DNA of 64,000 bases from Dugong dugon. Its lineage: Eukaryota > Chordata > Mammalia > Sirenia > Dugongidae. This document shows positions 1-11,461 of the stretch, one piece after another (the first letter of the stretch is position 1; each line of letters starts with the position of its first letter). The DNA lies in assembly GCA_030035585.1 (NCBI GenBank), contig CM057474.1, forward strand, positions 3,590,501 through 3,654,500, given 5' to 3'. Position numbers and translations under genes: made by a program. The notes beneath the pieces were generated by a model. It saw only the letters and a list, made by a program, of their open reading frames with translations, was not told where the DNA came from and made no database searches.

Positions 1-191
1 TCCAGGTGTTCCCAACATCGTATGCTCTTTCAGGCACAGTGTGTTTGCACATGCATCCAGACACCCCAGGGTGGACCTCCACGAGCCTACCTGTCTCCCT
101 CTACTTTGCAATCTGGGCTTCCTTTGGATTCCTTCTCTCCAGGCATTCCCAACATCGCATGCCCTTTCAGGCACAGTGTGTTTGCACATGC
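1..191. repeat. 137-bp-spaced direct duplication at the window edge
   Basis: Bases 1-54 and 138-191 are nearly the same sequence (CCCAACATCG core, then a shared stretch ending TTTGCACATGC), with about four substitutions. The spacing is 137 bp, so this is one full unit and the start of a second. The first copy begins at base 1, so more units may lie upstream. Short open frames here are a by-product of the repeat. Low-copy tandem duplication is the simplest reading. Confidence 0.8.
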
Positions 192-211
192 TGTTCCCAT
201 TTCTGAGAATG

Positions 212-500
212 CCCTTGCCTCTTTTGTCTTAATAAATTCCAGTGCATCCTTCAAGATCCACCTCAATTTCCATCTTCTCTGAGAAGCCCTCCCTGGTTCC
301 CCCGGACAAGCCAGGGCCCCACAATTCCGCAGCCATATCACTAATCACATTATATTGTAACTATCCACTTTTGTGTCTGACCCTCTTTAGGCACTACGCT
401 TGAGGAAGAGGATCAGATCTTATTATTTTTGTATCTAAAACATCTAATAGATGTACAGCACATAGTAACACACCATAGCTGTTCTGATTTCTTTATGTGA
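212..500 (+). repeat. L2 LINE 3'-end fragment
   Basis: The order of phrases matches the 3' end of mammalian L2: a pyrimidine-rich 'aagccctccctgg' part, then 'atcactaatcacattatattgtaa', then a 'gaggaagaggatcagatct' part and a 'cagcacatagtaac' end. It is old and diverged. It is identified from memory of the consensus; a RepeatMasker run would settle the boundaries. Confidence 0.6.
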
Positions 501-1681
501 GTCTCTCTCCGAACCTGTAATAATGAAAAAAATAGTATCCATGCAAAGAATTGATCCCAAGCTGTGCTTTTTTAAATGACTACATATGGAACATTTTTCT
601 CAGAAATAATGTTTAGCTTTCTATTTTGCTCTAAGCATCCGTGCATTGAAGAAGAGCTGCCAAAACTGATTCATGGCCCCTTTCCCTGTTCTGCTGATAA
701 TCAGCATTCGCGTGGCTAGATATTCTCAGAATTTGTAATTATGTATCCTTTCCACCTTGAAAGTAGAGTCAGTCAAAATCCTCACCAGCTTTGGTGATGA
801 TAGTAGTTACTTTTGTTCTGTTTTAATTTGGGATTCAAAATTTTAATTACCCCAACCCATTTTCTTGCTTTTAATATGCCTGTGTCTTGGAAATGTGTTT
901 CAGATTTCCCGAGTTGTTTTTTCCAGTTAACAGAAAGACAAGCAATCAGAACTCGCCAGAATCAGTAATTGTCCAGTGAGACAGTCTGTCGTTGTTACAG
1001 CGTGTACGCTCCGAATCCAAGTCAACAAATGAGTGTGTTTCTGGAGAGGCTGCCGTTAACACAATTAGTGTTGAACCACATCTTTGAGGAGCTAGTGAAA
1101 AATAATGGGATTCATTTTTAATTCAAACTAATTCTGAGTAAGAAAGCAAGAGCCCTGGCTTTCTGGAGTGGCTTTGTAATCAGAGGTTACCACAGGGCAG
1201 GCAAGTCAGAACTTTAGCAACTGTCTTCACGGTGGAAGTAGGCTTTTGTTGTAAGGTGATTGCAAAGCTGAGAAAAATGGTTCCTTTAGCCAGCTTTTGT
1301 CTTGTGTCTGATCTTTGACTCTCAAAGATGAGGATAATTTCAGCATAAGCTACTCATTTCATTTTTGAAATCAGTCCATTTTAATAATAACCTGCTTTCA
1401 TGCCCTGGAAAACAGCAAGAGTCATAAGAAAGAATTGGCTTTGAATACAAGTAAGTGCTACCATTTAGGTCTTAGCTATCTCTAGGCTGGTAGTCAACAA
1501 AATACTGTGCAATCAGTTTAATTCATCTTTTTTGTTTATTACGTTTCTACCCTCCCTACGTTTCTTGTATATGTGTTTCCTGAATTGTAAAAGCTGTGCA
1601 TATGTGTATGTGTGTGTTCACTAGAGAAACTTGGAAAATACGACAATCCCAAGGGAGAAAAAGCTTCACTATGAACCCGTT
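501..1681. other. Non-genic stretch, no recognised element
   Basis: I see no convincing exon, RNA gene or repeat here. The sequence is AT-rich with scattered CpGs around 1000-1020. It is probably single-copy intergenic or intronic DNA. Confidence 0.5.
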
Positions 1682-1855
1682 GGAGCCCCTAGATGGTGCA
1701 AACAGTTCAAGTCCACCCAGAGGTGCCTCAGAAGAAAGGTCTGGCAATCAACTTCAGAAAAAGCAGCCATTGAAAACCCTACAGAATGCAGTTTACTCTG
1801 TCACACATGGGGTTGCCATGAATTGGATTCAGCTCTCTGATAACTGTTTTTGTTT
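1682..1855 (+). mobile_element. AfroSINE, long 'GCCTC' form, degraded
   Basis: The element begins GGAGCCCCTAGATGGTGCAAA and runs through the middle block typical of one AfroSINE form (GAGGTGCCTCAGAAGAAAGG, then GCCATTGAAAACCCTACAG) to a tail related to CATGGGGTTGCCATGAATTGG. Part of the tRNA-like head after the A box is deleted, and the final tail is diverged. Short open frames that cross it are not genes. Confidence 0.85.
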
Positions 1856-1934
1856 TTTTAATTATGAGCCCAAAGAGAACCATTGTCAACGTCCTAGTTG
1901 ATATTAGCCTTATAGAGTTTTCTCATAGCCAACA

Positions 1935-2090
1935 AGTACTTTTCAAATTTTTAATATAAAAATTTCACACATACAAGAGAGAGAATTGTACAGTGAATCC
2001 TCATATACCCACAATCTAGGTTCAAAAACTATCAAGATTTTGCCACTATTGCTTTGTCTATCCTTTTTTCTCCTTCTCTTACCTTTTGGA
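1935..2090. repeat. Old L1M-like fragment
   Basis: The run from 'tttcaaatttttaatataaaaatttcacacat'-type sequence to 'caagattttgccactattgc' resembles a common ancient mammalian interspersed repeat with the theme 'acagtgaa..catataccca'. I associate it with old L1M sequence, but family and orientation are uncertain. Confidence 0.4.
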
Positions 2091-2990
2091 ACTGTCAACT
2101 ACCTACTTTTAAAAGGAAAAGGGGAATTCCGATATACTGAGGTCTGTGGAAGGTTAGTGTTATGTCTGCCATTTTCACATACCTTCACTTAAACCTTTAT
2201 TTAGGAAGCAGAAAGTGTGGTTTTACACTTACGATTGCCTTGTACTTTGAGGATCAGTAGCCTTAAAGCTTGAGTCTACCACATGGTAGCTGTGTATTGA
2301 TTTTTCCTCTTAAATCAGTGTCTCCCTAGAGCACAGGTTTGTTTATTCATAAAGCAGAGATGATGTCTGATAGGAGTTATAGCCATGCCATTCTGTGGTG
2401 TAGGCACAATAAGAAGAGCTTTTGTAAGACTCTCAAAAATCAATGTTCCGATGCTAGACGGTCACGTCATAAGCCTGAAAAAGTGCATTTGCCATGCTTC
2501 CTAGTGTAAAGGGGAAATTTAAGTATATGGTTACGTTTCATTCCTCTGCCTTCTATGCCACTTTTCACATGGACCTAAATGCAGCGTGACTCAGGCTGGG
2601 GCCGTGAATGTGTCAGAGACACCACATGAGAACATGAGGCCAGATAGAGCCAAAGCTTCAGCAGCGATCCCTTGTTGATACCCAGACTGTCACCTTGTTC
2701 CCAGAGGAGGGGCTGGCCCTGTTGATCTGTTCTCTGTGACTCCGCCTCTTAGGGCAGGGAACCCAAAGGGTGGGCTTTTTTACCCAAGGGGTGGTTACAC
2801 GAGCACGTTCACTTTGTGATAAGTCATTCCCTTTGGTATATTTTGTGTACTTTTCGGTACGCTTCAGTGTACATGACAGCTGTCTCTGTAGCTAGGCCGT
2901 GTAAATCGTGTGTCATTCTAAAAGCATTCACTTTGTGATGTACGTGTGCATACTGTATATAGTCTATTGTGTGTACATTATGTATACTCT
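2091..2990. other. Non-genic stretch
   Basis: No gene or clear element. A 13-14 base phrase, TTCACTTTGTGAT, occurs twice (about 2808 and 2928) within a locally T/G-rich area, which suggests a small duplication. A GC-box-like CCGCCTC lies near 2743, without other promoter signals. Confidence 0.4.
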
Positions 2991-3000
2991 GTTTTCTTTT

Positions 3001-3212
3001 GGAGCCCTTGGGTGGTGCAGACAGTTTATGTGGTCAGCCCCTAACCAAAAGGTTAGCAGTTCCAGTTCCACTCAGAGGCACCTCGGAAGGAAGCCCTGGC
3101 ATTCTGCTTCCCAAAAATCAGCCATTGAACCCGACAGAGCACAGTTCCTCTCCGACACACATGGGGTCACCATGAGTCAGAATTAACTTGACAGCAAATA
3201 CAAAAAAAAAAA
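3001..3212 (+). mobile_element. AfroSINE, long 'GCCTC' form
   Basis: The head GGAGCCCTTGGGTGGTGCAG is followed by a B-box-like region, the block GAGGCACCTCGGAAGGAAG, and a tail with CATGGGGTCACCATGAGTCAG. It ends in an A-rich tract. It is flanked by GTTTTCTTTT (2991-3000) and TTTTTCTTTT (3213-3222), a plausible target-site duplication. Confidence 0.93.
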
Positions 3213-3224
3213 TTTTTCTTTTAA

Positions 3225-4060
3225 AAGTTTTTAACACATGAAAATTATTACTAGATTTTTTTTAACTTAGTAAAAATACAGCCCAGATCTTTCCTCCAAC
3301 CTTAACTGATTTTTCTAGTGATTAAAAAGTGCGTTTAGTGGCTAACATATCGTCACCTGGAGTTTTGCGTCTCTATTTTTCTATCTGATCTTAGCAGAGG
3401 AGAGCAGGTCAGAGTCCGGCAGCCCAGACGTCAGTTTCATTATCTTTGTCTGGCTGCTGTGTGGCTTAAGGTGAGCTACCGATTTTTTCGGGGGCTAAGG
3501 CTTTTGCTTATATTGTTGTTTTGTTTGCTCATTCAAATAAAAGTAAGTGGGAGTATGTGAAATGCTCAGGCATATGCTTGTTTTTTGTAGTGCTCAGTAC
3601 ATCAAGACTTCTTTCTTTTTAAAACTAGCCAGTTGATATTTCAAACACGAGACAGCAGGAGAAAGAAGAGAAGGAGAAAAAGGGGATTAATAAAGTGAGG
3701 ATTATCTTTTTCACGCAGGATAAAATTTCACCCAGTGTTAAAAGTCCATGATTTTCTGTGAAAAGAGGAGATTTCAGGTGATAAGTCTCAGCAACCAGTA
3801 GCTGCAATTTCCTCAGAAACTTCGGGGCCAGTGAGAAGGTACAACCTGAGCTTCGAGGCCGGGATCTTCAGCTCGAGAGCTGCTGAGTGCTTCAGGCTGG
3901 CCTGGAGCTGCCGGACCTGAGCCCCTTACCATCGCCCCTTGGGGTCTCAGCTCTTTCCACTCTGTGGGGATCGTAACAGTGGCAGCGTGTTGAGAAGAAG
4001 GTTCTAGGTAGGAGTTAGAAGGGCAAGTATCTAAAAGCCGTTTACAACAGTAACTATTGA
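3225..4060. other. Non-genic stretch
   Basis: No recognised repeat or exon. The part from about 3810 to 3990 is relatively rich in GC with several CpGs (for example around 3850-3870). Reverse-strand frames there lack splice context, so I do not call a gene. Confidence 0.4.
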
Positions 4061-4063
4061 CTG

Positions 4064-4270
4064 TTGGTAACATTTGTTGTTGTTTTGAAATTTTTTACTG
4101 TGAATATATATGTAATGAATCATATGCCATTTCATCCTTCTTCACGTGTACGATTCAGTGACATTAATTGTGCTTATCATGTTGGTCAACCTTCACCATT
4201 ATCTGTTTTCAAATTTTTCTGTGACCCTTTACAGAAACTCAATGTCTGTTGTTTTTCTTTACCTCTTCAG
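4064..4270. repeat. Old L1M-like fragment
   Basis: The motif order 'gtgtacgattcagtgacatta', 'caaccttcaccattatctg' and 'cagaaactcaatgtctg' parallels an ancient L1-derived repeat that recurs at 24320 and 36655. It is strongly diverged. Confidence 0.5.
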
Positions 4271-4350
4271 CCTTGGGCATGGAACAACCTGGTAGCATGT
4301 TGATGCTTTAGAGTTTTTCCCCATTAAACGCCAAGTGTGTTGCTGTTCAT

Positions 4351-4436
4351 TTCATGAATGAGTGTCTTACTTGGCAAAAAAGAGAAGATCCTCAGGGGCC
4401 ACTCTTTGGAGTGCCAAGGCTGAAGTTACCCATCAT
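4351..4436 (+). repeat. Copy 1 of an unassigned ~86-bp dispersed repeat
   Basis: This segment matches 18160-18244 at roughly 80-85% by eye, in the same orientation. Shared cores include TTCATGAATG, GTCTTACTTGGCAA, GAGAAGAT, GGGCCACT and TGAAGTTA. Homology ends abruptly on both sides. I do not recognise a named family. Confidence 0.75.
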
Positions 4437-4613
4437 AGATTCTTGTTTGAGTGAAAACCTGAGTTGGCTGAGGTACAAATCACACTGGAGGGCTTGTTTG
4501 AAGAAGAAAGAGTTAGCTGTTTGGAATCTAACCATTATGTTAAGGGTTATTTGTTATGTTTCCTAAACAGCTTTATCCAATCCTTCGAAGTCTTTTTAAC
4601 ATTCCTCCAATAT

Positions 4614-4660
4614 AACCGGTTGCCGTGGAGTCGATTCCAATTCATGGCGACCCTATAGAT
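4614..4660 (-). mobile_element. Tail-only AfroSINE/RTE insertion
   Basis: On the reverse strand this reads as only the 3' tail shared by AfroSINE and RTE (CTATAGGGTCGCCATGAAT, then a GAATCGACTCC-like hairpin arm). The tRNA-derived head is absent, as expected from extreme 5' truncation during target-primed reverse transcription. Confidence 0.75.
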
Positions 4661-5035
4661 GGATTTAGATTCATTAACACTACCCATTTGCTCTGTTTTT
4701 GAAAAATCAATTAATTAGGAAGGTCAGTCTCCTTGACCCTATGTTCATTTCCTTTAGTGGCCCTCTTAACTCACCAGATCAACCCCGGTAATCAGTGAAG
4801 TGATGGTTCTCATAGTAAGGCAGCCCTCCCATCCAGATTATTAACATGTGATGATTTTGAGCAGTGGACTTCTCGGATCAACCATAGTTTCTAGGACTTT
4901 TGCTGTGTGGCCTAGTTGTGCCAGATCCTTCCTTTTCAATGTGTGTCTGTCTCATATCTGCAGGCATCAGGGAAGCCGTTCAATGGCATCTCATGCCCGG
5001 GGTTCTTCTGCCAGCACCCAGGAGAAGACCAGCAC

Positions 5036-5175
5036 ACCCAACCGTATATGCACTGGAGCCCCCACCCAACCGTATATGCACTGGAGCCCCCACCCAACTG
5101 TATATGCACTGGAGCCCCCACCCAACTGTATATGCACTGGAGCCCCCACCCAACCGTATATGCACTGGAGCCTCA
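5036..5175. repeat. 28-bp minisatellite, five units
   Basis: The phrase GTATATGCACTGGAGCC recurs at exact 28-bp steps: the G of each GTATATG lies at 5044, 5072, 5100, 5128 and 5156. The preceding pair is CC in units 1, 2 and 5 and CT in units 3 and 4, which is probably CpG decay spread by duplication. Because 28 is not a multiple of three, all frames stay open and give artefactual repeat proteins on both strands. Confidence 0.97.
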
Positions 5176-5179
5176 CCAA

Positions 5180-6422
5180 ATGAGGGGTGGGATGTGTCTG
5201 GCCTGCCCTTCTCAGAGTCTTCTCACTTGCCAGCCTCCGTCAGATAAAACTTGTAGGAAGTTTTATTCCTCAAGTGGCAGATCTCCGGAGGACAGGACAG
5301 TGTTTGGATAGCTAGAGCTTAGATCTAGGCCTTTGTCTGAAAGGGGCCCAGCGCCCCCTCCTGTACTCCACTTGTGGGTACCCCCTCCTTCCTGTCCTTG
5401 CTTTCCCTCCCTAGCCCCATCCCCTTTTGTGACCATGTGTCTCCTTCCTGAATTGATGCTCCCACCTCATATTGTGGAAAACACCAACTCCACCAATAGA
5501 GGAAGCATTTGTCTGTCACACAGAGCTCTCGGTCAGGCTAGCTAGCAAGGGTAAGTGGTGATGTTTTGATTATGGCTCCTTTTCCACCAGAGGCAGCTGC
5601 GGCTGCTTTCTGCATTCCTTCTTTATAACAAGGAAAAGGATATTTTTCTTAGGAGTATGCCACTTTGGGAGTACAAGACTCCCCACCTCCTCACCAACAT
5701 TGTGCTAAGAAGCACCTCAGAAGCACTAAAGGCCCTATCTAAGCCTGCTTGAATAGAAGAGACATCACACAGGATGTAAATGCTCTTCCCAAGCTCACCA
5801 GTAGAAATGACCAGTTCCAAGTAGGGTTTTTGTTCTTAATTTTAAAATACCAAGTCCCTCCATTGTTATTCATGAGTGGGAAGAAGGGGCGGGAGCTGGA
5901 TTATTCCACCACTTAAATTTCTTCCTGTTGCTTTCTTCCTCATGTTCCCCGTCTCCCTTTACTTAGTAGATTTTAAAGTACGTAGCTAAAGTTCTGTATG
6001 GCATTGTACTTTGCCTACCAGGAAGCTCTCGTACTGTCTTACTGTTTTCTAAAGTAGATTTTCAGTATAGCCACGAGACCACCCGTGGTACAATTCAGTC
6101 ACGGTGTCAGTGCACTTCTAACGATTGCTAATAAAGGACAAAGTTAACCTTGTCTCTGGTGGTGTTAAATACGAAGAATTAACCAAGAGAAAAAAAGAGA
6201 AACTTTTCAATACCTGATATAGAAGAAAAAACAAAAAGTTGAGAATTCTATGAGAAATTAAAAATACTTCATAATGGGACAGCCAGAAAACTTAGAAACT
6301 GTTAGAGTGGGACACCAGAGTCTGCCATTTCACGAACACGATTTTCCACCATTGCCCACCATTGCTCCAGAGCACAAAGGTGTGCTGCCAAATAAAATGT
6401 TTAAAGTTTATTTTTTTCACAG
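5180..6422. other. Non-genic stretch
   Basis: No recognised element or supported exon. A pyrimidine-rich part lies at about 5350-5420. Confidence 0.45.
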
Positions 6423-6440
6423 TTGAATATATATAGTCAA

Positions 6441-6642
6441 AAAAACCAAACCCATTGCCATGTCGATTCAGACTCATAGCAACCCTATAGCACAGAGTAG
6501 AACTGTCCTGTAGGATTTCCAAAGTTGTAATATTTAAGAAAGCTGACTGCCGCCATCTTTCTCCCATGGAGTGGCTGGTGGGTTCAAACTGGTGGGTTTG
6601 GTCAGTAGCCAAGTGCTTAAGCACTTTGCCACCAGGGCTCCT
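6441..6642 (-). mobile_element. AfroSINE, head-plus-insert form, with target-site duplication
   Basis: Read on the reverse strand it starts GGAGCCCTGGTGGCAAAGTG, has the tRNA-like head, then the extra block containing GAAAGATGGCGGCAGTC found only in one AfroSINE form, and the common tail. TTGAATATATATA (6423-6435) and TTGAATATGTATA (6643-6655) are 13-bp flanking duplications with one mismatch, so both ends are real. Confidence 0.96.
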
Positions 6643-6659
6643 TTGAATATGTATAATGC

Positions 6660-7139
6660 ATATGAAATATATATATATACAGTTAAAGGTATTGTTAGAC
6701 AGTTATTAAGCTAGACAGGTTATTTGATATGATATAGACTGAAGAACAAGCGAATGTAAAGCAATATGTGTGTTCTTGAACCTCTACTAAAGCAAGATGT
6801 CCCGTTTAAGTGAGACACATTTGCCTCCTGAGCATATGAAAGTGTGGAATATGCTCAGATAGCAACTCAGAATTGAAGGCAAACTGGTGACTCGTGGGGT
6901 GAGTGTGGTGCTTTCACAGATGTCTGAGACATTGTTAGCTGAATTGTTAGTGTCTGAATTATGATTGTTGTTGATTGATTTTGAATTGCTTCATGTAATC
7001 TGAAAAATATGTTAATAATTGAACATGTGCCTCAAGCACACAAAAAAGTGGGAAAAACTACTGAATTACTAGACTAAATCATTTCCTTCCAACTTGCCAT
7101 CTGTCACCCTTTTCCCATCAAAAACTGTTGTTATAGGTT
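6660..7139. other. Non-genic stretch
   Basis: An AT-rich region with a short TA run at 6669-6680. Nothing else is recognised. Confidence 0.45.
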
Positions 7140-7302
7140 GGAAGCCTAGAGGATGCTTCCTTCTTATAATTTTAGAACTCAGCCTAAATGTTACCTCCTC
7201 AGAGAGAACTGCCCTAAGCACCTGGACTCACGAAATCCCCCCAAGACATATCACTTTTTTCCTGTTTTGCCTTTTACATTGATTTACCCAGTCTGGTACT
7301 TT
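7140..7302 (+). repeat. L2 fragment, part 1, interrupted by an AfroSINE
   Basis: The text 'ctcagcctaaatgttacctcctcagagagaactgccc'-type sequence followed by 'catatcac...ttttacattgattta' is the L2 3' theme. It continues beyond the SINE at 7525-7660, where 'gtgcctagtacatacctgac' and 'aggcattcattacat' give the L2 end. Confidence 0.65.
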
Positions 7303-7513
7303 GGAGTCCTTTGGTGGTGCAAACGGTTAACACACTTGGCTGCTAACTGAAAGACTGGAGGTTCAAGCCTACCCGGAGGCACCTCAGAAGAAAGGCTTGG
7401 AGATCTACTTCTGAAAAATCAGCCACTGAAAACCCTACGGAGCACCATTCTACTCTGACACATATGGGGTGACCATGAGGCAGAATCGAGTTGATGGCAA
7501 CTAGCTTGGTTTA
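7303..7513 (+). mobile_element. AfroSINE, long 'GCCTC' form, inserted in L2
   Basis: The head GGAGTCCTTTGGTGGTGCAA, an anticodon-like arm, a B-box-like GAGGTTCAAGCC, the GAGGCACCTCAGAAGAAAGG block and the common tail are all present. TCTGGTACTTT (7292-7302) and TCTGATACTTT (7514-7524) form an 11-bp target-site duplication with one mismatch. Confidence 0.96.
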
Positions 7514-7524
7514 TCTGATACTTT

Positions 7525-7660
7525 AGTGCCTATCATCAGTCTTCACCTACAAGGAAGGAGCAGAGACCTTAGTTGTTTGCTCACCCGATATTCCCTGTGC
7601 CTAGTACATACCTGACATTTGATAGGCATTCATTACATGTTCCTTCTGGATTTTCCCTTA
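7525..7660 (+). repeat. L2 fragment, part 2
   Basis: This is the downstream half of the L2 3' end split by the AfroSINE at 7303-7513, recognised by 'aaggagcagagaccttag' and a 'cctagtacatacctgacat' end. Confidence 0.6.
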
Positions 7661-9231
7661 CTGCTCATCCCTGAGACCATTTCATGATCGCTGCCTGGAA
7701 TCAGGATTTGTTCTTGCCTCCCAGTGCTCTGGAATCCCGTGGTACTTTATGTCATTAACCAGCAGTTACTTCTTCATTGTGGTATCTGATTGGTACGTTG
7801 ATGATAACACATCTACTGTGTGTTAACATGATAGACATTTGTGGCAAATGAGTCCTATCAATTTTTTTAACCACAGATAGCTTGAGGAAGGTTTTAAGAA
7901 ATAAATACATACACAATTAAGAATTACCTACACTGGTATTAACATAAAGGGTTAATCAGAATTTTCTGCTTTTGATGATAGACTCAAGGAATGGTCTGTG
8001 GCAGCCTCCATATTTGATCCTATTATTTCATCACCCCTGTGAATACCTCTTAAAGAATAAAGGCTTCTTTCTTACAGGACACTCCACCTTTCATCCCTCA
8101 ACTCGGGCCCAGTAGCCTGAGAGTCTGATCTTGTTACGTCTGGGAATATAGTTACTAGATTTTTCTGCTAATGGCTGTATTTTACATGATAATGAACCAA
8201 ACCTTTTCTACAAAGTCTGCTTCATTTATGCAAAACAGATATAAATTGGAATATGTATGAATGAAACTATTCTTTCAGGTTGAGAAGAAGCTGCTGAAGC
8301 GCCTGAATAGGATTTTATGGGCCCTCATGTCAGGTTAACACAAGGAAATGTTAGTTCTGTGGTCATCAGAGATAATGTTCATTGGACAGTTTCAGGTAAA
8401 ACAGAAAATAGCTTTTGAATCCCATTCTCCCAGAGCTATTGCTGCTTAATTCCTCATTTCAGAAGGTCAACTCATTTTCAACCATCTTTTACACTTCAAA
8501 GTAGTAACCTCTTGTACTTTAATGCCCTGAAAGCATTAATGCGATTCCTGCTCCCTGATTTTCAATAATATGGAAAAAGTATTCCAAATTGGTCCTGGCT
8601 ATTACCAGAGAAAAGGCAGGAAATTAAATTAGCAGGGGGATATATCAAAGCCTCTTGTAAGTGCCATAAAGTCTCTAAAAATCTAGTCCCTGAGAGAAAT
8701 TTATTTTGTTCTGAAGAAAGAATAGGGCTTAGCTCCCAAGAAATGCTAAGATGCCTTTCATTTAAAAAAGAATAGATTTTTACCCATGAATAGAATAGTA
8801 GGAATTCTCAATGCTTACCTTAATTTTGACATCAACTTGCTGTAATTCACCTCAAAAAAATCCTAAAAACCAAAACATTCTTGTAGAACATTCTATGTTC
8901 TTTATCCTATTAAATTAGAGTTAATTCTACAGATTAATTTGCAAGTAAGGTATAGTAATTAGTAGTTAAGCATTTCAGAAATACTCAACTCTTGGGGTAT
9001 TTATTGACTTTTTTTCTTTATTTGAGTTTTATAAAAAAGATACCTCAGATCCCTGAACACACTGGACTATTTAAAAATTCTAGTTTCCCCGGGTAAACAG
9101 TGGGAAAGTAACTTGGCTTCTCACTAATGGACAGAATTTTGAGTTCCCATGCCAATGGGTAGGAGCAGACACAAATATTTACTTGCTTAATTTGGATTAA
9201 TAATCTAGTCCTCTATTCTTTCTAAAATTAA
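7661..9231. other. Non-genic stretch
   Basis: AT-rich DNA with no recognised repeat or exon across about 1.5 kb. Probably single-copy. Confidence 0.45.
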
Positions 9232-9235
9232 ACCA

Positions 9236-9401
9236 AAAAAAAAAAAACCAAGCCCATTGCTGTCAAGTTGATACTGACTCATAGCAACCCTTAGGACAGA
9301 GTAGAACTGCCCCATAGGGTTTCCAAGGAGCAGCTGGTGGATTCGAACTGCTGACCGTCTGGTCAGCAGCCAAGCTCTTAACCACAGTGCCACCAGAGCA
9401 G
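9236..9401 (-). mobile_element. AfroSINE, short form
   Basis: On the reverse strand it has the head near CTGGTGGCACTGTGGTTAAG, a B box around CAGTTCGAATCC, the direct join CTGCTCCTTGGAAACCCTAT of the short form, and the common tail ending in a long T/A tract (A run at 9236-9247 on the given strand). Clear target-site duplications were not found. Confidence 0.93.
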
Positions 9402-9403
9402 AT

Positions 9404-10090
9404 TAAAAAAAGTATGTTAGGCTATTTAAGCAAGATAAATGTGCTTTAGAGAGGCTAGTTTGTAGAGCTTGATTTAGCTTTTGAGGAGGTAATAGACTCC
9501 TTTGAGGATCTAAAGATAATTCTAGGCTTTGTCTCTGAAGGGTACATGCAGAGAAAGTTTCGCATATAGCAAGTAGTTTACAGACCTTCCCAAAGTTGGC
9601 CAAGGACCCTTTGGTATCTATCTATAGGGCCCCATCTATCTTCTGAGCAGGGGCTATACTTAATGTTTTATGTTCTAAATACTGGTCTTTTAATATCCTG
9701 GCATTAACATAACACCCAAGTATAATTGAATTTTGTGCTGTGTGGGAAACAGAGACATTTATTTAGTCCTTATGCAATAAAGTATATAAGATGCTGATAG
9801 TTATTAAAGGAATAGGTATATAGTTATACAGAATACTTACAGAAATAAGCAGATGCCTTTTTTAATGCTATGAATGCTATATGCCCTTATATAATCTAAC
9901 CTTTATATTTTCTCTTACTATGCCTTTAGATCTTCTTTAAGATCTAAATACTTTATCCATTTCATTGTAGGCATCACAGGGTCCTTATTCTTTTAGAAAA
10001 TTTAAGAAATGGTTTTAACTTCATTTAGGTTATTGACTTTTTTTGTACTTCTTAATACCACATATATAAATCCTTCTGCTAGACAATGTT
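9404..10090. other. Non-genic stretch before the first L1
   Basis: No recognised element. AT-rich, with a palindrome-like 'agatcttctttaagatct' phrase near 9929. Confidence 0.4.
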
Positions 10091-10530
10091 TCATATACAA
10101 AGAAAAAAAGTATGTCTTCCACCCAGAAACTCAGGGGCAGCAGTCAGCCCCCTGCCTTCATCAGTGCATGACCACCTGCTGCAGCCACATACCTGTGCCT
10201 ACTCCAATCACTCCTGCCCATCTAGGAGTGTAGGTGAGAACCTGCACCACACACTTGGTGACCAACTACCTGGACACCTGAGCTGAATCCACACAAGAAA
10301 ATTAAATGGACTCTTGGGCTCACATACCTAGTAACAGCTCTAACCACCTAGTGACAGGACATGAGAGCTTCAAAGACGCAAATAATCAAACTAGCACACA
10401 CGACCAGCCTATTTGGTCATATCAAAACAAAACAAAACAAGAAGCTAGGACAAACAAAATAAATACATATAATAACTTATTGATGGCTCGGAGACAATAG
10501 TCAATATCAGATCACATAAAGAGGCGGACC

Positions 10531-11461
10531 ATGATTGCTTCAGCAAGCTACCAAAACAAAGAATCAAGAAACCTTCTGGAGGAAGAGAACTTTCTGGAAT
10601 TACCAGAGGTAGAATTCAGAAAAAGATTAATATACAGAACTCCTCAAGATATCAGGAAGGAGATCATTCAAAATGCGGAACAAGCCAAGGAACATACAGA
10701 CAAAGCAATAGAGGAACTTAAGAAGGTTATATGAGACCATAACGACAAACTTAACAGGCTGTAAGAATCCATAGAGAGACAGCAAATATAAATCCAAAAA
10801 ATTAACAGTAAAATTTCAGAATTAGACAACTCAATAGAAAGTCATAGGGGCAGAATTGAGGCAATGGAAGTCAGAATTAAGTGAGACTGAAGATAAAGCA
10901 CTTGACACCAACTTATTTGAGGAAAGATCAGATAAAAGGATTAAAAAAATGAAGAAACCCTAAATTATTTGAGACTCTGTCAAGAGGGATAACCTATAAG
11001 TGATAGGAGTACAAGAATGGGGGAGATAACAGAAAATACAGAGAGAATTGTTGAAGATTTGTTGGCAGAAAACTTCCCTGCTATCAGGAAAAATGAGAAG
11101 ATATCTATCCAAGAAGCTCATCAAACCCCACACAAGGTATATCCCAAAAGAAAGTCACCAAGATATAATCAAACTTGCTAAAACCAAAGATAGAGAATTT
11201 TAAGAGCAGCTAGAGATAAATGAAAAGTCATCTGCAAAGGACGGTTAATAAAACTAAGCTCTGACTACTCAGCAGAAACCATGCAGGCTAGAAGGCAATG
11301 GGATGACATATATAAAGAAGGAAAAAAATTGCCAACCAAGAATTATATATCCGGCAAAACTGTCTCTCAGATATGATGGTGAAATTAGGACATTTCCAGA
11401 TAAACAGAAGTTCAGGGAATTCGTAAAAACCAAACCAAAATTACAAGAAATACTAAAATGA
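10531..11461 (+). pseudogene. L1 ORF1 (RNA-binding chaperone) pseudogene, copy 1
   Basis: ORF1p is the trimeric nucleic-acid chaperone that coats L1 RNA. The start at 10531 opens a 67-residue frame rich in Glu, Lys and Gln, typical of the N-terminal coiled-coil part, which ends at a stop at 10732-10734. Downstream, in broken frames, are the RRM-to-CTD landmarks: LLAENFPAI and ISIQEAHQTP (about 11060-11130), SAETMQARRQWDD (about 11270-11310), and a C-terminal REFVKTKPKLQEILK ending at the TGA of 11459-11461. Multiple stops and frameshifts exclude function. Confidence 0.88.

Noticed and set aside
5036-5175. CRISPR-like array (regular short repeats)
   Set aside because: Units are contiguous with no spacers and the genome is mammalian.
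4848-5311. Six overlapping repetitive frames with repeated YALEPPPN or VHIQLGGG phrases
   Set aside because: A 28-bp tandem repeat stays open in every frame; these are translations of the minisatellite.
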